Shown here: positions 8,843 through 16,966 of the stretch, piece by piece | How the letters are laid out: each line of letters opens with the position of its first letter | Numbering within the stretch: the stretch's first letter is position 1 | Assembly (NCBI GenBank): GCA_965217095.1 | Contig: OZ244235.1 | Coordinates: forward strand, 1,612,001-1,676,000 | Reading direction: 5' to 3' | Source of the DNA: CAYNZV01 sp965217095 | GTDB taxonomy: Bacteria > Latescibacterota > UBA2968 > UBA8231 | Length of the DNA stretch: 64,000 nt | Notes under the pieces: generated by a model | What the model saw: only the letters and a program-made list of their open reading frames with translations | Database searches by the model: none | Told to the model about the DNA's origin: nothing | Position numbers and translations under genes: made by a program

Positions 8843-9274
8843 TTAAAGGGACGGTTGGAGGGTCAATTCGAAGGTAGCGTCGGGATTTCCCGGCTTGGAC
8901 GGGGTGATTTCGTCCATCGGTTCATCGAGATGGGGGTGGCTGGTGCCGAGCAACTTTAGACTGCTGACTACGATCTCGGTCACAGAGCTCTTGCGTCCCC
9001 GGGCATCGTGCCAAACACGAGTGTTCAATTTTCCTTCGACATATACCCGATTGCCCTTTCTCAAATGCTGCTTCGCGGTCTCGGCAACCTGACGCCACAT
9101 GACGAGCCGATGCCATTCGGCACGCTCGCACACCTTGCCGGCCTGGTCCACCCAGGATTCGGTAGTGGCCACACTGCAGGTTGCGACGGCGGTTCGAGCT
9201 GGGGTGAAACGCAGGTCTGGATCACTTCCCAGGTTTCCTACGAGAGTTACCCGGTTCAAGCAACCTTTTGCCAT
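8843..9274 (-). CDS. ssb: Single-stranded DNA-binding protein without acidic tip
   Basis: Binds single-stranded DNA through one OB fold: NRVTLVGNLGSDPDLRFTP at residue 7, then AEWHRLVMW and KGNRVYVEGKLNTRVW, all standard SSB signatures. 143 residues. The start has AGGAGG upstream. The C-terminus is ...DATFELTLQPSL and lacks the usual acidic DDDIPF-type tip that recruits partner proteins, so it may be an accessory SSB or use a different interaction mode. It follows the small HTH-like gene by 24 bases on the same transcript, under a clear sigma-70 promoter. Confidence 0.92.
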   Translation of the reverse strand: MAKGCLNRVTLVGNLGSDPDLRFTPARTAVATCSVATTESWVDQAGKVCERAEWHRLVMWRQVAETAKQHLRKGNRVYVEGKLNTRVWHDARGRKSSVTEIVVSSLKLLGTSHPHLDEPMDEITPSKPGNPDATFELTLQPSL

Positions 9275-9298
9275 GGCTACAACCTCCTGCTACTGGGG

Positions 9299-9490
9299 CT
9301 AGTTCCCGTTCCACACACGCTGCTGAACTTCGAAAGACCGTAGGCGACGAATCTTGGGAGTGTCGATTCCGTAATGTCGACACAGACGCCCAAAACTACC
9401 GGGGGCTATGCCGAGCGCCAAACCGGCGTCGGCATTGCTTGCATAGATTCGGGCAGCTCGTTCGATCCTTGCGCGGGCGATTTTTGCCAT
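9299..9490 (-). CDS. Small helix-turn-helix-like protein upstream of ssb
   Basis: 63 residues, basic (MAKIARARIERAARIYAS...). The segment with ALGIAPGSFGRLCRHYGI looks like a helix-turn-helix recognition pair, suggesting DNA binding. A strong ribosome-binding site (AGGAGGAGGAG) directly precedes the ATG. It is first in a two-gene operon with ssb, so it might be an autoregulator of ssb or a small replication accessory protein. No characterised family is recognised. Confidence 0.75.
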   Translation of the reverse strand: MAKIARARIERAARIYASNADAGLALGIAPGSFGRLCRHYGIDTPKIRRLRSFEVQQRVWNGN

Positions 9491-9546
9491 CTCCTCCTCC
9501 TGATGTTTTGTGGTAATGAGAACCTTCCCATCAATAAGTGAACAAA

Positions 9547-9575
9547 AAGATAGTGCTCTTTTGAGCAGTTGTCAA
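9547..9575 (-). promoter_or_regulatory. Sigma-70-type promoter of the HTH-ssb operon with palindromic spacer
   Basis: On the minus strand TTGACA (9575-9570), 17-base spacer, TATCTT (9552-9547). The spacer is almost entirely a palindrome, TGCTCAAAAGAGCA, which would place a dimeric repressor between -35 and -10. The operator is an inference; the promoter is a close consensus match at ideal spacing. Confidence 0.75.
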
Positions 9576-9618
9576 GAGATTTTACGACCGACTCTCAATT
9601 CAGCTTATTGTTTCTGAT

Positions 9619-9629
9619 AAACTACTGTT
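9619..9629. repeat. Target-site duplication, left copy (AAACTACTGTT)
   Basis: 11-bp direct repeat immediately outside the left inverted repeat of the insertion sequence, identical to 10761-10771. Confidence 0.85.
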
Positions 9630-10760
9630 GGGGGTATCCATTTAACCGGAGTGCGTCGCGACCCCCATCAGTGTTCGGCCGCCGACCGCCACGGCCGGTT
9701 TGCCCCTGGGCGTTCCAGGCTCGTGGGATGCCCTCGCCGTTTGGGCGGCTCGGGGGGCAGCTTCCTCGGCCGTCGGCTGGCAATGAGATCCTGGAAACGC
9801 ATCGGCTCGTGGGCCACGGCCAGCTCGAGCACGCGATAAAACACCATGCCGCGGCTGCGGGAGCGGCGGCGATTGAAGCGGAACACGAACTCGTTGAGGT
9901 AGTGGCTCATGTGGGTACTGTCGGCGGCCCCTTGATGCGTTCCCAGCAGCCACCGCTTGGCCAGTGAGACAACGCGGTGCACGGCGGGCAACAGCTTGTT
10001 GGGATCATCGCCCCGAGCGCGGGCCGCGCCCTGGCTGCGCCGATCGTGCTCGTAGCCGAGCTGAGCCAGTCCCTGATAAGCGGGCCACCCGTCGGTGATG
10101 ATCGTCGAGCCCGGCTCGACGTGATCCATCACGAACGCGTGCAAGGTCTCGGCAGAGGCATCGGCCAGTGGCGACATGCGGCACCGCCCCAATCCTCTCG
10201 GCTCATGAACCTCAACTGCGATACCGGTCAGCACCTTCTTGCCCCTAGCGCGGCCACCGGCCAGCCCAGGCTCGGCGCCGCCGATGTAGGTCTCGTCCAC
10301 CTGTACCGTCTCGCTCAGCAGATCCCGACCGGGACGTACCAACACCGACCGCAGGCGGTGCAGCATGGCCCAGGCAGTCTGGTAGGAGCTGATCTCCAGT
10401 ACTCGCTTCAAGCTCAACGCCGAGATCCCGTCTTTACCGGTGGCGAACAGCCAGCAGGCGGTGTACCATATCGTCAAGGGTGTCCGCGTCCGATCGAAGA
10501 TCGTACCGGCCGTCACCGAACTGCGTGTCGAACACGCCGGACACATGAAGCGGCCATCGCCCAAGCGCCAACCGCCTTCGTGGCCGCAACTCGGACAGAC
10601 GAAGCCGTCGGGCCACCGCAGCCATTCGAGGTAGTCCAGGCAGTCCGCATCGGTTCGAAACCAGGCTTGAAACTCGCCAACCGAGCCCGGGTAGTGCTTG
10701 CCAGCGCGAGGATACGCCATGCACTGAACATATGGTAACTCCGGTTAAATGGATACCCCC
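9630..10760 (-). mobile_element. Complete IS1595-family (ISXO2-like) insertion sequence, 1131 bp
   Basis: Perfect 23-bp terminal inverted repeats (9630-9652 and 10738-10760, beginning GGGGGTATCCATTTAACC) enclose one transposase gene and are flanked by an 11-bp direct repeat AAACTACTGTT on each side. All parts are intact, which points to a recent insertion. It landed in the spacer between the ssb operon promoter (54 bases away) and the end of the LMF1-like gene (22 bases away) without breaking either. Confidence 0.92.
9668..10720 (-). CDS. IS1595-family transposase
   Basis: 350 residues. An N-terminal zinc ribbon (CPSCGHEGG near residue 43 and CPAC near 61) is followed by an ISXO2-like DDE/N nuclease domain: first Asp in VQVDETYIGG (about 145), second Asp in IITDGWPAYQ (about 207), and the C-terminal YLNEFVFRFNRR signature (about 275). 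The gene is uninterrupted inside perfect inverted repeats, so the element may be active. A Pro/Arg-rich tail of about 45 residues follows the catalytic domain. Confidence 0.95.
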   Translation of the reverse strand: MAYPRAGKHYPGSVGEFQAWFRTDADCLDYLEWLRWPDGFVCPSCGHEGGWRLGDGRFMCPACSTRSSVTAGTIFDRTRTPLTIWYTACWLFATGKDGISALSLKRVLEISSYQTAWAMLHRLRSVLVRPGRDLLSETVQVDETYIGGAEPGLAGGRARGKKVLTGIAVEVHEPRGLGRCRMSPLADASAETLHAFVMDHVEPGSTIITDGWPAYQGLAQLGYEHDRRSQGAARARGDDPNKLLPAVHRVVSLAKRWLLGTHQGAADSTHMSHYLNEFVFRFNRRRSRSRGMVFYRVLELAVAHEPMRFQDLIASRRPRKLPPEPPKRRGHPTSLERPGANRPWRSAAEH

Positions 10761-10771
10761 AAACTACTGTT
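10761..10771. repeat. Target-site duplication, right copy (AAACTACTGTT)
   Basis: 11-bp direct repeat directly after the right inverted repeat of the insertion sequence, identical to 9619-9629. Confidence 0.85.
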
Positions 10772-10781
10772 ATTATTTATT

Positions 10782-12248
10782 TTATTGCACAGATACAGGA
10801 GGGGAATAGAGGCCCAGAAGCCTGCGTTTCCACCAGACCTTAGGGATGAAAGACCCGCTTCCATGCTCAAAATCGTACTCGTAGATAACGGCTCGTATCA
10901 ACGTAGGAGGGGCATCTGGAAAAGGATTGGATTGCAACAACCCCGTAACCGCGGAACTACCTTGAAGCAGCCGGCCAAGAAACGGCATGAACCAGGGTGT
11001 GGTTTTATAAGATCCCAACGCAGCAAACCACATCTGCCAATCCAACCGCGGCATGTGGGGTTGGACGAACGCCGGCGGCGCCTCCAAATCCCCTGGTTTC
11101 CAGCGAAACTCGTATGCCTTCCAGGACTGGCCGTCGGCCGAACCCTCCACGACAATCTCTCTGCGTGTGGTTGTCATCACCGCGAAAATCCCATACCCGT
11201 TGACCAAGCGAAACGGCATCAGCACTTCATGAGTCGAGGACAGAAAGCGGGGCCAGGAAGCTCTCCAACGGAAGGCGTGAGCCATTTGGATCCCGCTCAA
11301 GGCAAGGACGAGAATCGCGATAAAGGCTGTGAGCCATCTTCGCAGCCCCCCTAACGCTGCAGGTGCGGGCTGGAGTCGCCGTAACCTTCCGACGGAAGCC
11401 AGGTGGTCGTCATCCAACAGAGTAACGCATAATGCGATTACCAGGAGGTTGAAGAAACCGTAGTTGCCGGTTGCGCCGATCAACACCTGGAGCATTACCA
11501 ACAGAATGGCGCCGATCAATCGAACCCTGCGCGGTCCGAGGATGGCGAAGGGCACCACAAGTTCGATCACAAACATCGCACCGACACTGCAGGTCTGCAT
11601 CCACGATGGCAACTGGTGGGCGTACCAACTCATCCACGTTGGGAGTGGCTGGGTCAGGTAGTGATAATCGAGGGCTCTCAGCGAAGGCCAGGTGGGGTCG
11701 CCGCTAGACAACTTGACGATGCCGGACGAGAACATCACGCGAAACAGCAAGAAACGAAGCAGCCACAAGGCGACGATCGATGGCTGTTGGGACCAGATCC
11801 ATTGGCGGCGAAGCTGGTGTGGAGCCAGGAGAATAGCCAGGAAACCGCACTCTAGAAGCAGGACATCCCACTGGAACGAGAGGAAGTCGCGGCCCGCAAC
11901 CACCAGAGACAGGTAGAGCACCCACAATCCGGCCAGCGTTAAGCCCGGCGCATATCCGAGACACAACAAGACCGCAAGTGCAACCCCCGAACCACACGCG
12001 AGTTGAATCGTCGAATCACTCTGGTCGAACCACAGAATCGAAGGCAGCCGCACCCACGCCTCGGCACCAAGACGGTCTTCCACAGCTGGGAAGAATTCGA
12101 CGGCCGGAAGGATGCCATCACTACCTATGAGTCCGTCGACCTGCGCCCATAGTGAAAGGAAGGCGATTCCGTACACCAGACCCAGGAGTCGCAGAAACAG
12201 CGCCCTCACAGTCAGGTGCGAATGTGAGTCACTAAGAACCGGTATCAT
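10782..12248 (-). CDS. Lipase maturation factor 1 (LMF1)-like membrane protein
   Basis: About 488 residues with many hydrophobic helices. Family signatures are clear: VMFSSGIVKLSSGDPTWPSL, LDYHYLTQPLPTWMSWY and FVIELVVPFAILGPRR, then the soluble C-terminal part with EFRWKPGD and RLDWQMWFAAL. In vertebrates LMF1 helps fold secreted lipases in the ER; the bacterial role is unknown. The start is set at the ATG 12248; a TTG 45 bases upstream is possible. It follows the diheme cytochrome gene by 57 bases on the same strand, so the pair may act together at the inner membrane. Confidence 0.85.
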   Translation of the reverse strand: MIPVLSDSHSHLTVRALFLRLLGLVYGIAFLSLWAQVDGLIGSDGILPAVEFFPAVEDRLGAEAWVRLPSILWFDQSDSTIQLACGSGVALAVLLCLGYAPGLTLAGLWVLYLSLVVAGRDFLSFQWDVLLLECGFLAILLAPHQLRRQWIWSQQPSIVALWLLRFLLFRVMFSSGIVKLSSGDPTWPSLRALDYHYLTQPLPTWMSWYAHQLPSWMQTCSVGAMFVIELVVPFAILGPRRVRLIGAILLVMLQVLIGATGNYGFFNLLVIALCVTLLDDDHLASVGRLRRLQPAPAALGGLRRWLTAFIAILVLALSGIQMAHAFRWRASWPRFLSSTHEVLMPFRLVNGYGIFAVMTTTRREIVVEGSADGQSWKAYEFRWKPGDLEAPPAFVQPHMPRLDWQMWFAALGSYKTTPWFMPFLGRLLQGSSAVTGLLQSNPFPDAPPTLIRAVIYEYDFEHGSGSFIPKVWWKRRLLGLYSPPVSVQ

Positions 12249-12305
12249 TGAGAAACGCGAGATTAGGACGCTACAGGTTGACCACGAACACAAGCCGATC
12301 GCTGG

Positions 12306-13364
12306 TTATCTCCGCACGTAGGTCTGGTTGAGATACCAGGCGATCTGATCCAGCTCAGCAGCCGATACCTCGAGCCCATTGTCTACCATCCGAGTCAAGA
12401 GCTCGCCAACGTCACCTGCGGATCGCATCGGATACTGCTCCACTTCATCCAGTTCGTGACACTGGGTGCAGCTGTCGACGAAAAGCTGTCGGGATGGTCC
12501 CGCTTCGTACGTCCCTACGAGTCTTATCTCGCCGGTAGTCGATATCGCCGTGAGCAAGGTCTTCTTCGATTCCGCTGCTTCCAGGGATTGCTCCCGACGC
12601 CGTTTCGCCGACATCTGCAGATCGGGTGAGATGGCGATCAGATAGCTGGCAACCGCCCACTGCTCCTGCGGGGCGATCGGATTGCCGAAGATCGGTCGTT
12701 CCGCCATGCGCTCTACGGTGCGCACCCAGTTGCTGGGTGTTCGCGGCTTGGTGAGGACCGTCTTCAGGTCGTGGCAAGTGACGCATCGAGTCAGCAATAC
12801 TTCCCGTCCATTCTTTAGACTCGATTCCGAACCGAGCTCGTGCATCGGCGCGTCCGAAGGGAATCCCGCGCTGGGCAACAGCTGGCGTATGCGCTCCAGA
12901 TTCGCCTCGCTGTAGACGCTGCCCCCAACCGCAGTCTGGCTCCAATATGTCTCGCGGTAGGCGAACGGCGCCGAAAGGCTGATCAACAGTACCGTACACC
13001 ATAGGATTCCCAATCCCAGATAGGGTAAGAGGAAACGGAAGTGCGGACACGATCGAATGATGAGAAGCTTGATCACAAGCAGAAAACCGACGCTGACTCC
13101 CAAGAGCAGATGGGCTACGGTTCGCGCCGGGAGCTCGACCTGGTAGTGGAACAGCCTAGGTACCATTTGAGACATCATGAACAGATATATCAGAAAGAAT
13201 ACAAGCCCGACGATTCTGTGGGTGAGCACCAATGAGCGTGGAGCGGTACTGACGTTGCGCTGGGCGTCAAACGGATAACCGTAGATGCGGAACATGAGAA
13301 ACACTCCGAGAAACCCGAGGGTCAGGAATAGCAAACCCAGCAACATGCTGATCGAGGCATCCAT
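12306..13364 (-). CDS. Membrane-anchored diheme cytochrome c
   Basis: 352 residues: about four hydrophobic helices in the first 140 residues, then a soluble, presumably periplasmic, part with two c-type heme motifs, CVTCH (about 195) and CTQCH (about 303), each with a plausible distal region. The second half resembles the heme-binding alpha subunit of quinohemoprotein amine dehydrogenase and related small cytochromes (NWVRTVERMAERP). AGGAGA precedes the ATG. It likely passes electrons between a membrane partner and a periplasmic acceptor; the partner is not visible. It is co-directional with the LMF1-like gene. Confidence 0.8.
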   Translation of the reverse strand: MDASISMLLGLLFLTLGFLGVFLMFRIYGYPFDAQRNVSTAPRSLVLTHRIVGLVFFLIYLFMMSQMVPRLFHYQVELPARTVAHLLLGVSVGFLLVIKLLIIRSCPHFRFLLPYLGLGILWCTVLLISLSAPFAYRETYWSQTAVGGSVYSEANLERIRQLLPSAGFPSDAPMHELGSESSLKNGREVLLTRCVTCHDLKTVLTKPRTPSNWVRTVERMAERPIFGNPIAPQEQWAVASYLIAISPDLQMSAKRRREQSLEAAESKKTLLTAISTTGEIRLVGTYEAGPSRQLFVDSCTQCHELDEVEQYPMRSAGDVGELLTRMVDNGLEVSAAELDQIAWYLNQTYVRR

Positions 13365-13433
13365 CGGTTCTTGTCTCCTATAATCGTGTGTAGCAGCGAC
13401 AAGCTAGAGCCATTAGCGGAGGCACAAAAGTTC

Positions 13434-13462
13434 TTGACACCAGGTATATAAGACTTTAATCC
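13434..13462 (+). promoter_or_regulatory. Candidate sigma-70 promoter for the small genes at 13551
   Basis: TTGACA (13434-13439), 17-base spacer containing TATATAA, then TAATCC (13457-13462). The -35 is perfect and the -10 is partial. It points toward the two short plus-strand genes. Confidence 0.45.
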
Positions 13463-13550
13463 AATCCTTGGCTATACGGCCCTGCAGACCGCACCGCACG
13501 AGGTTTAAAAGCACCGCCAGAACCCACCCTACACGAGCGACAACAACCAC

Positions 13551-13841
13551 ATGCCCACCCAGCGAGCTACGGTCGAGGCAGCCATCGACCTCTACGTTCA
13601 GCGTGCCACCCCGGAGCCTTACTGGCGAAACCTGATGCGGCGAAGCATTGACCGCGCGCTCGAGGAGTTGACCGATCCGGAGCGGACCAGATTTCTCGAT
13701 TACCTTGACGGCTTCGGCGCGGGCGCGGCTCTATTTCCAGTAAAGCGGATCGCCGAGATCTATACACTCTGTTTGCACGAAAGCGGGGACGATTCATTGA
13801 GGGGAAGAAGGCAAGAGTTGGCACAGAAGCGAATGAGCTGA
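13551..13841 (+). CDS. Hypothetical protein, 96 aa
   Basis: A small soluble protein, mostly predicted helical, with a charged core (RNLMRRSIDRALEELTDPER) followed by a DYLDGFGAGAALFPV segment. No family recognised. It has no convincing ribosome-binding site, but a promoter-like sequence lies about 90 bases upstream, and the amino-acid composition is protein-like, whereas the opposite-strand reading is Arg/Pro-rich and artefactual. Probably paired with the next gene, 4 bases on. Confidence 0.5.
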   Translation: MPTQRATVEAAIDLYVQRATPEPYWRNLMRRSIDRALEELTDPERTRFLDYLDGFGAGAALFPVKRIAEIYTLCLHESGDDSLRGRRQELAQKRMS

Positions 13842-13845
13842 TTTC

Positions 13846-14226
13846 GTGACCCCTCCGCTGGGACAAGAAGAGGACCGGCGGCCGCAGGATGCTCCGCGTG
13901 CGACCTTCCACGCGGCTTTGCGGCAGCGTCAGGGGGTTGACACCCCGGTGGAATTCCACGAGATGATCGGGGCGACGATCCACATGGTCATGGACTCATT
14001 CGAGGAGCGCGACCGATTGCAACTGGATGCCCTATTCGAACACCTCCCGGTCGATGCTGTTGCCGGCGCCATGCTCACCTGGACATGGGGGGGAGGAGAC
14101 GAAAAGCTGAAGCCGGAGATCGCGCGGAGGCAGTTTGACCGCTGGCAGCAGACGGATGACGTATCGGTTTGGTGGCAAATCCGCATCGCGCCGCGAGAGG
14201 AAACACCCGTTTGGATCTATTTCTGA
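13846..14226 (+). CDS. Hypothetical protein, 126 aa
   Basis: Starts at a GTG 4 bases after the previous stop, so translation may be coupled. The middle (EFHEMIGATIHMVMDSFEER, then QLDALFEHLP and MLTWTWGGGDEKLKPEI) reads as a compact folded protein; no family is recognised. Its last 10 bases overlap the end of the convergent rhaM gene. Confidence 0.5.
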   Translation: MTPPLGQEEDRRPQDAPRATFHAALRQRQGVDTPVEFHEMIGATIHMVMDSFEERDRLQLDALFEHLPVDAVAGAMLTWTWGGGDEKLKPEIARRQFDRWQQTDDVSVWWQIRIAPREETPVWIYF

Positions 14227-14567
14227 ACGTGCTCCGCCAGATCGAAAACCTGTTCCATCGACGCCCACCACTCCCCTTCCCCCGCCTCGGCGGCAGGCTC
14301 TTGAAAGCTGTTCATCAGCCGATTCCATTCATCACACTTGGGATGACTCTCCAGCTCTCCTTTTGCCTTTCTTGACGGATCGTAGTCATCCGTGGTGGTC
14401 ATGTACATAAACATGCGGCGATCACGAAGGAATATCTTCATGTCCAGGATACCCGAGCGGCTAATCTGTTCAACCACTTCCGGGAACGGGTTCCGATGGT
14501 ACTCTTTGTACCGCTCTATGATCTCCTCGTCATCTTTCAGATTGATGGTCGAAGCGAACACCTTCAT
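14217..14567 (-). CDS. rhaM: L-rhamnose mutarotase-like protein
   Basis: Interconverts alpha and beta anomers of L-rhamnose (or a related 6-deoxysugar). 116 residues, close to the family's about 104. The fold's signatures are visible: IIERYKEYHRNPFPEVVEQI near residue 17, then GILDMKIFLRDRRMFMYM, and the C-terminal WNRLMNSFQ region. A strong AAAGGAGA precedes the ATG. It lies 60 bases downstream of the histidine phosphatase gene; no other rhamnose gene is in the window. Confidence 0.85.
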   Translation of the reverse strand: MKVFASTINLKDDEEIIERYKEYHRNPFPEVVEQISRSGILDMKIFLRDRRMFMYMTTTDDYDPSRKAKGELESHPKCDEWNRLMNSFQEPAAEAGEGEWWASMEQVFDLAEHVQK

Positions 14568-14627
14568 CAGTGAATCTCCTTTCGTTCATCTGTTGCTTCT
14601 GATCGGTAAGCGTCAGCCAACAACGGA

Positions 14628-15326
14628 TCACGTGATGAGATCTTCGCTAAGATGATCGACGCGATTGGTGTGACGGACTGTAATCAAACCCTCGGGATGA
14701 AAGTCGAGTCGAGTAATAGAGGTGTTGTAGTGTTCGTAATACAACCCGGGGTTGGGCAGGTGAAATCCGATCGCCTTGAGCAGATAGCTCATGAAACCTC
14801 CGTGTGAAACCATGCCGATGCGCTGGCGTTCCCGCGCTCTGTCCCGCAACGCTTCAGCCACTCCGATAGCCCTGCCCTGGCTCGAGTGTGCCTCTTCCTT
14901 TTCCTTATCCCACCATCCTCTCTCGCTCAGATCTTCAGGTAGAACATAACCTGGAAACCGAGCCGTGATCTGCAGGCGGGTTTGCCCGGGGTATCCCACC
15001 ACCCCCTGATCCTCGCCGTGATCTAAAAAAATGCCCCCGACCTCGTGAATATCGATCCATACCTCGGGGGTCACCCCCATCGCGCGCGCTATAGGCTCGA
15101 CGGTTTGCAACGATCTCAGCATGGGGCTGCAGTAGAGGTAGTCGAAATGAGGTCTATCCGCAGAGCGCTCTCCGGGCATCAGATGCCGGCCTGCCGCGAG
15201 GAATTCTGAGACCATCTCAGCCTGACGTTCTCCAATATCCGTCAGGGGTGGGTCTATGTTGCGCTTGCTGACGTCCTCGAGAATGTTGTTGGCCGATTGG
15301 CCGTGTCGGATTATGAACAGCTCCAT
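14628..15326 (-). CDS. Histidine phosphatase (phosphoglycerate-mutase-like)
   Basis: 232 residues. The catalytic RHG motif is at the N-terminus (MELFIIRHGQSANNI), with the second-shell motif DYLYCSPMLRSLQT near residue 75 and the second catalytic His in GMVSHGGFMSYLL near 180. The substrate is unknown; the family covers sugar phosphatases and cofactor-dependent mutases. The start at 15326 is set by the canonical N-terminus. The ATG overlaps an opposite-strand ATG in CCATGG; pepA is transcribed divergently. Confidence 0.88.
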   Translation of the reverse strand: MELFIIRHGQSANNILEDVSKRNIDPPLTDIGERQAEMVSEFLAAGRHLMPGERSADRPHFDYLYCSPMLRSLQTVEPIARAMGVTPEVWIDIHEVGGIFLDHGEDQGVVGYPGQTRLQITARFPGYVLPEDLSERGWWDKEKEEAHSSQGRAIGVAEALRDRARERQRIGMVSHGGFMSYLLKAIGFHLPNPGLYYEHYNTSITRLDFHPEGLITVRHTNRVDHLSEDLIT

Positions 15327-15336
15327 GGCAACTTTC

Positions 15337-15365
15337 TTGACAGTCGAATGGGGCGAATCTATACT
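15337..15365 (+). promoter_or_regulatory. Consensus sigma-70 promoter of pepA
   Basis: TTGACA (15337-15342), 17-base spacer, TATACT (15360-15365). The match is nearly perfect and lies about 31 bases before the TTG start of pepA. It supports the downstream start over in-frame ATGs that lie upstream of or inside the promoter. Confidence 0.85.
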
Positions 15366-15396
15366 TCGCGCTGCTGAAAAAAGAAGGTGGGATACA

Positions 15397-16899
15397 TTGA
15401 ATATCGCCGTAGAACAGGGCGAAGTACAGAAAAAGGCCGACGCTGCCGTCATTGTCAACCTCTTTGAAGGAGTGCGCCCCGCCGGAGCAACCGGGGCGGC
15501 CGACAAAACCCTAGGCGGCCAAATACGAACTGCCATCGGACACGGAGACTTTGCCGGAAAACGGAACGAGCTCTTGTTGTTGTATGGCGGCAAAGGTGTG
15601 GCCGCAAAGCGAGTTCTGGTTGTTGGTTTGGGACCGCGAAAGAGTTTTAACCTGGAAGTGGTCCGCGAAGCGGCCGGTACCGCCGCCCGTCGCCTGCAGA
15701 AGATGGGGCTTCGGTCGGCGTCGACGATTCTGCATGGCGCCGGCGCCGGCAAGTTGAAGGCCGAACAGGTCGCGGAGGCGATAGCCGAAGCCAGCATCCT
15801 CGCCTGTTATCGATTTGACGCCTTCAAGACCAAAGAAAAATCGAAACCAATCCTCAAGAAGCTGACCATCGTTGAGTTCGATCGCCGACTCGTGACCAGC
15901 GTCCGCCGCGGAGCGCGGATGGGGAGAAAGATTGCCGAAGCTACCTGCGTTGCCCGCGATCTGGCAAACCTGCCTGGCAATACCGCAACTCCCACCTATC
16001 TGGCCCGGACCGCGCGCTCGATCGCCCGCCGTCACGGCTTGAGCTGCCAAGTGCTGGACGAAACCCGGATGCGCAGATTGGGAATGGGTGCTCTGCTTGC
16101 GGTGAGTCAGGGCAGTGCGGAGAAAGCTCAGTTCATTGTGCTCGAGCACAACAAACGGGCGGCGGGTAAACCACTCGTTTTTGTCGGCAAGGGAGTTACG
16201 TTCGACAGCGGCGGTGTCTCCATAAAACCCGGCGGCGGCATGGAAGATATGAAATTCGACATGTGTGGCGCGGCTGCTGTTATCGGAGCGATGCAAGCGG
16301 TCGGGGCACTTAAACTTCCCGGCCGTGTAATAGGCATCGTGCCCGCCACCGAGAATCTGCTCGACGGCGAGAGTTTCAAACCCGGAGACATCGTGACCAC
16401 GCTGTCCGGCAAGACGATCGAGATCCAAAACACCGACGCGGAGGGACGACTCATACTCGCGGACGCGCTGGCTTACGCCGCCCGCTTCAAACCGGCCGCC
16501 GTCGTCGATTTGGCGACCTTGACCGGCGCCTGCGTCGTCGCCCTGGGCCATCACGTCAGCGGCATGATGGGAAACGACGACGACCTCGCCGAAAAGGTCA
16601 AAGCGGCCGGCGAGGCCACCGCTGAACGGGTATGGCCACTTCCTCTCTGGGACGAATATCGACGGCAGATCCGCAGCGACTACGCCGACATGAAGAACAC
16701 CGGGGGTCGAGGCGGCGGCGCAATTACCGCAGCTGCCCTGCTGGCGGAGTTCAGTGAGGACTACCCATGGGTGCACCTGGACATCGCCGGGACCGCGTGG
16801 AGTTCCAGGACGCGTCCCTACATTCCCAAAGGGGGTGTGGGGATCGGGGTGCGACTGCTCACCCACCTCGCACGGCACTGGAAAACAAAGAAGGCGTAA
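15397..16899 (+). CDS. pepA: Leucyl aminopeptidase (M17)
   Basis: Cytosolic dimetal aminopeptidase removing N-terminal residues from peptides. 500 residues (E. coli 503). Start at TTG 15397: gives the canonical LNIAVEQGE... N-terminus, has GAAGGTGG 7-8 bases upstream, and follows a consensus promoter. The C-terminal catalytic domain has the signatures VGKGVTFDSGG, the metal ligands in KFDMCGAAAV, the signature NTDAEGRL, and GGRGGGAITAAALLAEF. Two-domain layout is complete. Confidence 0.95.
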   Translation: MNIAVEQGEVQKKADAAVIVNLFEGVRPAGATGAADKTLGGQIRTAIGHGDFAGKRNELLLLYGGKGVAAKRVLVVGLGPRKSFNLEVVREAAGTAARRLQKMGLRSASTILHGAGAGKLKAEQVAEAIAEASILACYRFDAFKTKEKSKPILKKLTIVEFDRRLVTSVRRGARMGRKIAEATCVARDLANLPGNTATPTYLARTARSIARRHGLSCQVLDETRMRRLGMGALLAVSQGSAEKAQFIVLEHNKRAAGKPLVFVGKGVTFDSGGVSIKPGGGMEDMKFDMCGAAAVIGAMQAVGALKLPGRVIGIVPATENLLDGESFKPGDIVTTLSGKTIEIQNTDAEGRLILADALAYAARFKPAAVVDLATLTGACVVALGHHVSGMMGNDDDLAEKVKAAGEATAERVWPLPLWDEYRRQIRSDYADMKNTGGRGGGAITAAALLAEFSEDYPWVHLDIAGTAWSSRTRPYIPKGGVGIGVRLLTHLARHWKTKKA

Positions 16900-16966
16900 C
16901 GGACACCCCTCCAGTTTGCACACCTTCAGCTAACGCGGTCCAAGGCGGTCGCTGGAGCATTCTTCC

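Noticed and set aside
9630..10760. Insertion sequence as the mover of the two MITE-like elements
   Set aside because: Terminal sequences differ completely (GGGGGTATCC versus GTGTCC-cored ends).
13567..13983. Minus-strand 138-codon frame opposite the two small hypothetical genes
   Set aside because: Arg/Pro-rich composition typical of a shadow; the plus-strand frames have balanced composition and a promoter-like site.
15511..16923. Minus-strand open frame of 470 codons over pepA
   Set aside because: Shadow of a conserved gene in high-GC DNA; low-complexity composition and no family.
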